In this document: positions 14,390-21,588 of the stretch, piece by piece
How the letters are laid out: the number at the start of each line of letters is the position of its first letter
How positions within the stretch are numbered: the stretch's first letter is position 1
Source of the DNA: Ruminococcus flavefaciens
Lineage (GTDB): Bacteria; Bacillota; Clostridia; Oscillospirales; Ruminococcaceae
NCBI RefSeq assembly: GCF_900119075.1
Contig: NZ_FPIP01000008.1
Span: 75,120-139,119 of the forward strand
Reading direction: 5' to 3'
DNA: 64,000 nt
Made by a program: the position numbers and the translations under genes
Notes under the pieces: model-generated
What the model saw: the letters and a program-made list of their open reading frames with translations, nothing else
Database searches by the model: none
What the model was told of the DNA's origin: nothing

Positions 14390-16682
14390 GATAACTCGTG
14401 ACCTTCTCAGAAGAAGAGACGAGAAGATAGCTCGGAAAAAAGCGCAGCTGCGCGTCGTGAAAAGAACGGCGCTGTCTGCTCTGTGTCTTTGCGTGACCGT
14501 TGCAGCAGGTGCAGGTATATGGAAGAATATGCCTGAGCGCACAAAAAATGCCGACAGCCATAACGAGCCGACCAATGTCACTGACGAGCCGGTTTCCGAC
14601 GGCAATGTATCGCCATCTGTTACTTCATCGGTAAACAGCGTTGCTGCCACAACACAGGAAAAACAGGATATCGTCACAACTGCTGCGGTAAAAACAACAG
14701 CCCGTACTACTCTTACAGCAGCTTCCGTTTCTGCACAGCGGACCACTGCTGCGAATCCGTCAGCTCTTACGAACAGGCATGAAAACATAGTTACGACTGA
14801 TATTGATGTATTACCGAATGAACCTCAATTTGACAGTGAAAGGAATGTTGTTATGAGAAAATTTCTGGCTGTTTTAGCAGCAACTTCAGCAATGGCAAAT
14901 CCAATACTTGCAAACGCTTCACCTATAGTCCGCTTTGATCCGAAAGAGGATTATATGTATTCTGCTACATTAAATTACAGCAAGATCGAATCAGGCGAGC
15001 TTGATCCCGATTTCAACGGCGACGGAAAATTCGATATCTTCGATGCCCGTGACGCCTATGCGGCAAAAAATCCTGATATGAACACTATTTACAATTATTA
15101 TCTGCTTAATAACGGTATTGTTCCCGAGGATTTTGACGCTTACAAGTATAAGGATGAGAACGGCAGGGTATCTGATGATTCATGGCGTTTTATTGACTGG
15201 ATCTCAAGTATGCCCCAGCCGAATTTAAAATACGATTATGCTGTAAAGTACGATCGCGAGAATAACGTAAGTCTTGATTTCAATGAGGACGGCGTTGTGG
15301 ATTACAAGGACTGTCTTGATTACTGGATGTTTGATAATTATCTGGTAGGCTATGTATTATGGAACCTTGACTTTGACATACGCGATGAATTTGCCGAGAA
15401 ATACGGCGTTGATCCTGATAACAGAGGCTGGGCGATCGAACACAGACTGGATTCCATACTTGGAACTGAGTCCGAGGATATAGGCTTCTGCATTCCTGCC
15501 GATATGTTTTATCAGGACTTCCCCATGAAGGAGTCTACGCTGAAAAACTGCGCTAAGTATTACAGAGAGCACAGATATATCGGTCATGATTTTGACGCGG
15601 GCTCAGTCCTTGTTACCAAGGAGATCATAAACAACTATGATTTCACCGAGGAATGGCTTGATCCCGATAAATGCTATGAGTATCTCATCTCAAATGCCGA
15701 CGAGAAATATCTGGACAATATACGCTTCAGAGAGTGTGTAGCTTGCATATCAGGACATGATGAAAAATTCACCAATTCAAAGGGTGAATTCTTTGAGAGG
15801 ATAAAATATGAGTATGATTACATGGGCGAGGCCAGAGTTGACGCTATCGAAGCAGGGCTTGTAAAGTATGAGGACTACTGCGATATACTCAGCTGGCACA
15901 GCAACAATCAGAACTATATGTCAGCTACCTACCCCGAGTACGAAAAGGCTGTCAGGGAGGGCAGGATAGCTGCTCCCGATATGAACGCCGACGGAAAGCT
16001 TGACGATCTGGATATGGAGATACTTTCCGCCTGCTACAGAGTCATCACGGTCAAGGAGTACACTACAGACGAGGTGGTAGAGACAGTCAAGCGCTGGTAT
16101 GATCCTAATATGTTCTCACGCGCCAACAACGGCAGATACAACGTGGATTTTAACAGACCTGACTGGAATCCAGACGGCGACGCCATAGCTTCACTTGACT
16201 GCAACGAAAACGGTATAATCTGCGACGATTATGATGTTCTTTTTGCAGGTATCTATATCTCCAAGTACGGAACAGTTGATTTCGATTTGTACAACGAGTT
16301 CTTTGCTTCAGAGCTGTATACTCAGTTCGAGAACAGAGACTGGAGATATTACGACCGTAATTCAGGCTTCTTCCATGATATGCCATACGGAGTTTACTAT
16401 GATTACATAGTATCGCTGGGCGATCTCCTGTTTGATATGGACAAGGCTAACAAAACCGAGCCGAAGGCTCCGAAAGCCGCTCCCTACAGAACAGGCGACG
16501 CAACTGCTGACGGCGATGTCAAGATGAACGACGTTGTTCTCATAATGCAGACGCTTTGTAATCCGAATAAGTACAGCCTGTCAATAAGAGGCGAGTTCAA
16601 TGCTGACGTAAACAACACCAACGACGGCATTACTCCAATGGACGCTCTGGCGGTTCAGAGGAGACTTCTCAATCTTTGCTGA
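14373..16682 (+). CDS. Membrane anti-sigma-like protein with dockerin ectodomain (locus A, full-length form)
   Basis: 769 residues. A charged cytoplasmic segment (1-29) is followed by one membrane helix (about 31-50), a Ser/Thr/Ala-rich stalk (55-150), a second hydrophobic stretch that looks like a signal peptide (161-183), an ectodomain with four scattered calcium-loop motifs of DxNxDG type (for example DFNGDGKFDIFD) and a C-terminal dockerin (about 709-769, GDATADGDVKMNDVV). Position, overlap with the sigma gene and topology indicate an anti-sigma factor; no zinc-binding anti-sigma motif was seen, so this rests on context. The dockerin suggests that the outer end can bind a cohesin. An internal start at 14853 could give a separate 609-residue secreted product. 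A terminator shared with the convergent gene follows. Confidence 0.8.
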   Translation: MREWDEITRDLLRRRDEKIARKKAQLRVVKRTALSALCLCVTVAAGAGIWKNMPERTKNADSHNEPTNVTDEPVSDGNVSPSVTSSVNSVAATTQEKQDIVTTAAVKTTARTTLTAASVSAQRTTAANPSALTNRHENIVTTDIDVLPNEPQFDSERNVVMRKFLAVLAATSAMANPILANASPIVRFDPKEDYMYSATLNYSKIESGELDPDFNGDGKFDIFDARDAYAAKNPDMNTIYNYYLLNNGIVPEDFDAYKYKDENGRVSDDSWRFIDWISSMPQPNLKYDYAVKYDRENNVSLDFNEDGVVDYKDCLDYWMFDNYLVGYVLWNLDFDIRDEFAEKYGVDPDNRGWAIEHRLDSILGTESEDIGFCIPADMFYQDFPMKESTLKNCAKYYREHRYIGHDFDAGSVLVTKEIINNYDFTEEWLDPDKCYEYLISNADEKYLDNIRFRECVACISGHDEKFTNSKGEFFERIKYEYDYMGEARVDAIEAGLVKYEDYCDILSWHSNNQNYMSATYPEYEKAVREGRIAAPDMNADGKLDDLDMEILSACYRVITVKEYTTDEVVETVKRWYDPNMFSRANNGRYNVDFNRPDWNPDGDAIASLDCNENGIICDDYDVLFAGIYISKYGTVDFDLYNEFFASELYTQFENRDWRYYDRNSGFFHDMPYGVYYDYIVSLGDLLFDMDKANKTEPKAPKAAPYRTGDATADGDVKMNDVVLIMQTLCNPNKYSLSIRGEFNADVNNTNDGITPMDALAVQRRLLNLC
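14839..14844 (+). promoter_or_regulatory. Internal ribosome binding site in locus A
   Basis: AAAGGA, eight bases before the in-frame ATG at 14853, inside the anti-sigma-like ORF. It is weaker than the corresponding sites in loci B and C. Confidence 0.5.
14853..16682 (+). CDS. Nested secreted dockerin protein (locus A, internal start)
   Basis: Translation from the ATG at 14853 gives 609 residues starting MRKFLAVLAATSAMANP, a typical Sec signal peptide with a cleavage site near ANA. It is in frame with the full-length ORF, with no stop between them. This form would be exported without a membrane anchor and could dock to scaffoldin. Whether it, the fused form or both are made cannot be told from sequence. 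The same layout in all three loci argues that it is not an accident. Confidence 0.6.
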   Translation: MRKFLAVLAATSAMANPILANASPIVRFDPKEDYMYSATLNYSKIESGELDPDFNGDGKFDIFDARDAYAAKNPDMNTIYNYYLLNNGIVPEDFDAYKYKDENGRVSDDSWRFIDWISSMPQPNLKYDYAVKYDRENNVSLDFNEDGVVDYKDCLDYWMFDNYLVGYVLWNLDFDIRDEFAEKYGVDPDNRGWAIEHRLDSILGTESEDIGFCIPADMFYQDFPMKESTLKNCAKYYREHRYIGHDFDAGSVLVTKEIINNYDFTEEWLDPDKCYEYLISNADEKYLDNIRFRECVACISGHDEKFTNSKGEFFERIKYEYDYMGEARVDAIEAGLVKYEDYCDILSWHSNNQNYMSATYPEYEKAVREGRIAAPDMNADGKLDDLDMEILSACYRVITVKEYTTDEVVETVKRWYDPNMFSRANNGRYNVDFNRPDWNPDGDAIASLDCNENGIICDDYDVLFAGIYISKYGTVDFDLYNEFFASELYTQFENRDWRYYDRNSGFFHDMPYGVYYDYIVSLGDLLFDMDKANKTEPKAPKAAPYRTGDATADGDVKMNDVVLIMQTLCNPNKYSLSIRGEFNADVNNTNDGITPMDALAVQRRLLNLC

Positions 16683-16698
16683 ACTGAATAAAAAATAA

Positions 16699-16736
16699 AG
16701 CTGTCGGGAACCGTTTATCCCGACAGCTGTTTTTTT
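16699..16736. terminator. Bidirectional terminator between convergent genes
   Basis: AGCTGTCGGGA (16699-16709) pairs with TCCCGACAGCT (16718-16728), with A- and T-runs on either side. The T-run touches the stop codon of the minus-strand gene. Confidence 0.85.
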
Positions 16737-17961
16737 AGTGGCTGTTTGTCTCAGCGTTCTTATTAATATAATCTGTAAAGCTTATCTTATTTTTGTTTGT
16801 GGCATTATATGCGTAATAGGAAAGCACATATGAAGCGTCGATAGCGTTTACTGCGCCGTCATTGTTTACGTCGCAGTATGCCAGCTCATCGCTTGTGGGC
16901 TTGGACCTGCTGGTAGCTATCCTTGTGTATGTAGTGAGTATGATCGAAGCGTCGATAGCGTTGATAGCGCCGTCGCCGTTGGGATCGCCCAGTGAAGGCT
17001 TGCCTTTTGTTACGGGAGTTGTGCCTTCATTGCCGGTTACTGTATAATAATAAAATAATGTGTTAGAGAGGAGTTTATTTGTAACATCTTTGCCGTTGAG
17101 ATCAACGGCTTTTTTTATGGTTATCTTGCATTCGTGATTTCCGACAGCCGAATCATCGGGTATCTTTATCTTAACTGTCGGATAGAAGAAATAGCCTCCG
17201 TAACTCTGCTGCTCAGCTGATAATTTCTTTTCAAGTATAACAGCTTTTGGATCATCAAGCTCAACATCATAGTCAAATTCCTTGAAATAATGGTCTTTGC
17301 CGTTGATATTGCCTGATACATAATAGCCTTTGTCGGTCAGCGTTCTTTCGTTACCTGCAAGCTTTTCGGCGCCGCTGGCTGCTCGGCTTATGCTCATCGA
17401 GGTTATTTTTACTATTTCAACCTCGGGATCGGGTCTTCCCGTATCCTTTCCGTTTTTGTCAAGTATGGAATATTTGCCGTTATATGTATTGAATTTAGAT
17501 GTAACGTCTTTGCCGTTTTTGTCAATAGCTTTTGTTACAACGATCTTAAAGCCGTATTCGCGCATAGGAGTGTTTTCAGGGAATTTCAGCTTTGCCTGAA
17601 CGGAATAGAAGTCGCCTAAATTGCACAGTGCATTCTTCTGTACGACCACATTTTTATCATCAAATACGAAGGCGTATTCAAAATCCTTGATCTGTTCACG
17701 GAATTTAAGGAGCTTTGCAGATGTTCCGCGGTCATCGTAAAGTTCAATGCTGAAAATGAAGGAATTATCGTCGCTGCCCTGTTTAAATTCATAGTAATCG
17801 CTGTTTGAAAAGCTACCTTTAAGGTTCAGTTCTGTGGTAGTCGAAGCTGTTGCTGCGTTAGCTGTAAAAAGACTGTCAGCAGAATTATCAGGTGCATAAT
17901 TCACCGAGCCGCCTGCCATAAGAAGCGCCATAACAGCGGCTATCATTTTTGCTTTTTTCAT
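16735..17961 (-). CDS. Secreted dockerin protein with two related domains of unknown function
   Basis: 408 residues from the ATG at 17961; AAAGG lies nine bases upstream. The longer frame back to 18006 has no ribosome binding site and would hide the signal peptide. After the signal peptide (1-36) come two beta-rich segments of about 110 residues (40-150 and 165-300). Both end in a similar phrase (KAIDKNGKDVTSK and KAVDLNGKDVTNK), so they look like a tandem repeat. The C-terminal dockerin has GDPNGDGAINAIDAS and DVNNDGAVNAIDAS, a type distinct from that of most neighbours but like that of locus B. No catalytic residues were recognised. A binding or structural role in the cellulosome is possible. 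Confidence 0.85.
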   Translation of the reverse strand: MKKAKMIAAVMALLMAGGSVNYAPDNSADSLFTANAATASTTTELNLKGSFSNSDYYEFKQGSDDNSFIFSIELYDDRGTSAKLLKFREQIKDFEYAFVFDDKNVVVQKNALCNLGDFYSVQAKLKFPENTPMREYGFKIVVTKAIDKNGKDVTSKFNTYNGKYSILDKNGKDTGRPDPEVEIVKITSMSISRAASGAEKLAGNERTLTDKGYYVSGNINGKDHYFKEFDYDVELDDPKAVILEKKLSAEQQSYGGYFFYPTVKIKIPDDSAVGNHECKITIKKAVDLNGKDVTNKLLSNTLFYYYTVTGNEGTTPVTKGKPSLGDPNGDGAINAIDASIILTTYTRIATSRSKPTSDELAYCDVNNDGAVNAIDASYVLSYYAYNATNKNKISFTDYINKNAETNSH

Positions 17962-18086
17962 GTTTTTAGTCCTTTCAGAAAATATGTCATAATAAATTAT
18001 AGCCATTTTTATGCCGCGATTCTAATCATTTTTTGCGGTAAATAAAGAAAAATCGTCAAAACAGGTGCTTCACAGCAAAAAAATCA

Positions 18087-18115
18087 TTGAACTGTTTATG
18101 AATGTGTGCTATAAT
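18087..18115 (+). promoter_or_regulatory. Promoter of the second CotH gene
   Basis: TTGAAC (18087-18092), 17 bases, TATAAT (18110-18115). The leader is about 25 bases. Confidence 0.65.
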
Positions 18116-18148
18116 GTGTTTATTATTAATTAACAGAGAGGCATTTTT

Positions 18149-20761
18149 ATGAAAAAACTAAAGAAAATCGGGAGCTTTGCGGCGGCGCTCCTTATGGCCG
18201 CTTCACTCCAATGCGCATTTCCGCGTACCATGGCTGAGCAAAGCGCAGACGGACTTTTCATAAACGAGGTCTGCACCCAGAATAAAAGCAGCTTCAAAGA
18301 CAGCCTCGGCAGAGCTTCAGACTGGATAGAACTGTATAACGGCGGCAGCAAGGATATCGACCTGTCGGGCTTCGGTATCTCCGACAGCGCGGATTCGCCG
18401 CAGAGGTTCGTATTTCCGTCGGGAACTGTTATAAAAAAGGGAGGATATCTCCTTGTAGTTGCCGATAAAAAGGCTGAGGGACTGACAGAACTTAATACAG
18501 GCTTCGGACTGAGCAAGTCAGGGGAGACTCTTATACTTTCGGCTCCTGACGGAACAGCTCTTCAAAAGCTTGAGATACCCGCCCTTGCGGAGGACTCCGC
18601 CTACGGACGTACAGCAGACGGCAGCTTTGCGGTAATGCCGCCAACTCCTGCTGCTGGAAACAAGAATATGCCTGCGGAGCCTGTATTCTCGCTGGAATCG
18701 GGCTTTTACAGCGCAGACAAGGTCAAGGAGCTGACTATCAGCTCGTCGGACACGGTTTATTATACCCTTGACGGCTCCGATCCGACCACATCAAAGACCG
18801 CAAAGGTCTACAGCGGCGCTATACCGATGTACGACAGAAGCGCTGATGAAGACGTCTACAGCAAGTATCAGCATGAGGAGAACAGCGCATATTCCATAAC
18901 GCCTACCCAGTGGTTTGAGGCGAATCCCGAGAAAATGGACAAGGCAACTATCGTAAGAGCGGCCTCGAAGTCCGCTGACGGTACCTTTGGCAGAGTGTCC
19001 TCAAAGACATATTTCGTAATGGACGATGAAAAGCTGAAATACTACTCGGGTATCCCTGTAGTTTCTCTCGTTACCGATCCCGATAACCTCTTCGGCAAGG
19101 ATAAGGGCATATACGTTACAGGTCAGCAGTACCTTGACTGGCTCAAGACCGACGGCACAACGGAAATGCCTGCAAATTTTATTTCAACGGGAAAGGCTTG
19201 GGAGCGCGAGGCTGATATCACCTATTTCAAGGACGGAGAGCTGGGCTTCTCGCAGAAAATGGGCATACGCATAAGAGGCTCGTCTACGCGGAACAGCGTT
19301 GTAAAGAGCTTCAATGTCTATGCAAGGAGCGAATACGGCGATTCAAAGCTGGATTATAAGCTCATTGACAACAATTATTCCGCAGATGACGGCAAGAAGA
19401 TAAAGCGCTACGATTCATTCGGCCTGAGAGCAGTCTCATGGGTGGACAGGCTAAGAGAGCGCGTGGTAAATTCGTCTCTCCGCGATATGCCTGCACTGGC
19501 TACCTACGCAGATGACAGATGTATGCTGTTCATCGACGGCGAGCTTTGGGGAATGTACGAGATAACCGAGAAAGCCTCGGATTACTACATACAGTCCAAT
19601 TACGGCGTTCCTGCGGAAAACGTTTCTTTAATAAAGAACGGCGAGCTTGAGGAAGGTCCTGACGACGAGCCGCTGAATCTTCAGCTTCTGGGTGAGTACT
19701 GCCGCGACAATGACCTGACAGTTCCCGAAAACTACGAATATGTGGCTTCGCAGGTTGACTTCGAGAGCCTTATCGACTGCTACTGCACAGGTCTGTACCT
19801 CGGCACATGGGACTGGCCTAACTACAACTATCTCATGTGGAGATACACAGGCGACGCCATAGACGGCAATGTCTACAGCGACGGCAAATGGCGTTTCGGC
19901 GCATTTGATTTCGATTATTCAGTGGGACTTACCTATGAGGATTTCGGCGATGTTGAGTCCTATCAGCACGACAGCTTCACAAAAATGGACGGTGTTTCGG
20001 ACGCTATCCCCACTGTGATATTTGCGGAGCTCCTCAAAAATCCCGAATTCAAGCAGATGTTTGCGGATAAGTTCTATTCCTACGCCTACTCTGTATTCGA
20101 GTCGGACAAAATGGTGAAAGAGCTTGACGACGAGGAAAGCAGGTACATGGACTACATGACCATGACTGCATGGCGCTGGTACGACGGTGCTCCCGATACG
20201 GACTTTGATACGTTCATTGCGGAGCAGGAGAGCTTCTATCACGACGAAATGGACGTAATGCGCACCTTTTTCAAGAACCGCGCAGAATATGCCGTGGCAA
20301 ATATGCAGAAATACCTCGGTATCTCCGATAATACCGCGACTGTTACCGTAACAGCACAGGGAAAGGGTAGTATTGCCGTTGATTCGGCAGATACAGCGCT
20401 TTCGGGAAATGTCTGGACGGGTTCATATAACAGCGGACAGAAGGTGAATATTACTGCAAAGCCTGAAAAGGGCTATGTTTTCGCAGGCTGGTCGGGAGCG
20501 GTGACTTCCGATTCTCCGACTATAACCGTTGACGCCGACAAGGCAGTAACGCTGACCTGTACCTTCAAGGAGGACTACAAGTCAGGCGATGTAGACCTTG
20601 ACGGCAAAATAAAGGTAGCCGACCTGCTTCTTATGTGTAAATACCTCCGCGGAGCAGAAAGCTTCAGTCAGATGCAGTTCATGCTTGCTGACATGAACGA
20701 TGACGGCGCCGCCGATATATTTGACCTTGTCCTGCTTAGAAAGGAACTTCTGAAAAAATAA
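18149..20761 (+). CDS. Secreted CotH-kinase protein with LTD and C-terminal dockerin
   Basis: 870 residues: signal peptide (1-29), lamin-tail-like domain (30-150), chitobiase C-terminal-like domain with VYYTLDGSDP (175-285), CotH kinase-like domain (about 295-710; conserved GIRIRGSSTR followed by KSFNVY, then the FDFDYSVG motif), a bacterial beta-repeat (725-810, with YVFAGWSG) and a dockerin (about 812-868, GDVDLDGKIKVAD and ADMNDDGAADIFD). It matches the protein at 982 domain by domain, apart from lacking the Thr linker and CBM6. An AGAGAGG ribosome site precedes the ATG. CotH-dockerin proteins are also known from anaerobic rumen fungi, but their substrate in cellulosomes is not established. 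Confidence 0.88.
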   Translation: MKKLKKIGSFAAALLMAASLQCAFPRTMAEQSADGLFINEVCTQNKSSFKDSLGRASDWIELYNGGSKDIDLSGFGISDSADSPQRFVFPSGTVIKKGGYLLVVADKKAEGLTELNTGFGLSKSGETLILSAPDGTALQKLEIPALAEDSAYGRTADGSFAVMPPTPAAGNKNMPAEPVFSLESGFYSADKVKELTISSSDTVYYTLDGSDPTTSKTAKVYSGAIPMYDRSADEDVYSKYQHEENSAYSITPTQWFEANPEKMDKATIVRAASKSADGTFGRVSSKTYFVMDDEKLKYYSGIPVVSLVTDPDNLFGKDKGIYVTGQQYLDWLKTDGTTEMPANFISTGKAWEREADITYFKDGELGFSQKMGIRIRGSSTRNSVVKSFNVYARSEYGDSKLDYKLIDNNYSADDGKKIKRYDSFGLRAVSWVDRLRERVVNSSLRDMPALATYADDRCMLFIDGELWGMYEITEKASDYYIQSNYGVPAENVSLIKNGELEEGPDDEPLNLQLLGEYCRDNDLTVPENYEYVASQVDFESLIDCYCTGLYLGTWDWPNYNYLMWRYTGDAIDGNVYSDGKWRFGAFDFDYSVGLTYEDFGDVESYQHDSFTKMDGVSDAIPTVIFAELLKNPEFKQMFADKFYSYAYSVFESDKMVKELDDEESRYMDYMTMTAWRWYDGAPDTDFDTFIAEQESFYHDEMDVMRTFFKNRAEYAVANMQKYLGISDNTATVTVTAQGKGSIAVDSADTALSGNVWTGSYNSGQKVNITAKPEKGYVFAGWSGAVTSDSPTITVDADKAVTLTCTFKEDYKSGDVDLDGKIKVADLLLMCKYLRGAESFSQMQFMLADMNDDGAADIFDLVLLRKELLKK

Positions 20762-20770
20762 ACCATATCA

Positions 20771-20797
20771 AACAGCTCCCCGATGGGAGCTGTTTTG
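20771..20797 (+). terminator. Terminator after the second CotH gene
   Basis: AACAGCTCCC (20771-20780) pairs with GGGAGCTGTT (20785-20794), then T residues. Confidence 0.8.
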
Positions 20798-20869
20798 CTG
20801 TTATAGCGGCATTGCAGTCAAACATTAAGCAAATTAACAGAATGTTCCGCAATACGCTGTAATGTTTGA

Positions 20870-20898
20870 TTGACAGGCTGAAAATACAGTGCTATGAT
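20870..20898 (+). promoter_or_regulatory. Sigma-A type promoter of sigma locus B
   Basis: TTGACA (20870-20875), 17 bases, TATGAT (20893-20898). Confidence 0.55.
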
Positions 20899-20961
20899 AT
20901 AATTGAAAGTATGTGTATCCGAGAGAAAAAAATTTTTTTCGGAAAAATAAAAATTTGGGTG

Positions 20962-20990
20962 CGTAAATTTCAGGTTTCATACGTCTAATA
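20962..20990 (+). promoter_or_regulatory. Candidate ECF promoter of sigma locus B
   Basis: CGTCTAATA at 20982-20990 is identical to locus A. The block CGGAAAAATAAAA at 20940 is also shared. The -35 equivalent (CGTAAATTTC at 20962) matches poorly. Confidence 0.35.
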
Positions 20991-21033
20991 GATATAAAGC
21001 AAATTTGCCTTAAAAACATAAGGGGGTAATCTA

Positions 21034-21588
21034 ATGGGAAACGATGCAGAGCGCTACCGCCGTTTCCTTGATGGTGATGATAATGGATTAATAGAAATAA
21101 TTGATGAATATCATGAGGGAATGTCGCTTTACCTCAACAGTATAGTGAATAATATGTGCCTTGCCGATGATATAGTGCAGGAGACCTTCGTAAAGCTTGC
21201 CATTAAAAAGCCGCCTTTCCGAGGGAAGTGCTCATTCAAAACGTGGCTTTTCACTATTGCGAGGAACTGCGCAGTCGACCATCTGAGGAAGGATCAGAAA
21301 ATTTCAGATTTGTCTCTTGATGAACATCTTGTTATATCCGATGTTACCGACACAGAAAAGGAATACTTCAAGGAAGAGCAGAAAAAGGAGCTTTACAGAG
21401 CTATGAAGCGCCTTAATCCCGAGTATTATCAGGTGCTCTACCTAATGTATTTCGAGGACCTCGATACCTCGGATATAGCAAGGATAATGCACAAAGCAAA
21501 ACGACAGGTCAGCGATCTGATTTTCAGAGCGAGAAAGTCGTTGAGATCTGAACTGGAAAGGAAGGGCTTTATTTATGAGAGATACTAA
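21034..21588 (+). CDS. ECF-type RNA polymerase sigma factor (locus B)
   Basis: 184 residues, paralogous to the proteins at 13832 and 24129. Region 2 includes CSFKTWLFTIARNCAVDHLR; region 4 includes the helix-turn-helix around DIARIMHKAKRQVSDL. The ATG is preceded by AGGGGG at 21021. It overlaps the following ORF by 14 bases, consistent with a coupled sigma/anti-sigma pair. Confidence 0.9.
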   Translation: MGNDAERYRRFLDGDDNGLIEIIDEYHEGMSLYLNSIVNNMCLADDIVQETFVKLAIKKPPFRGKCSFKTWLFTIARNCAVDHLRKDQKISDLSLDEHLVISDVTDTEKEYFKEEQKKELYRAMKRLNPEYYQVLYLMYFEDLDTSDIARIMHKAKRQVSDLIFRARKSLRSELERKGFIYERY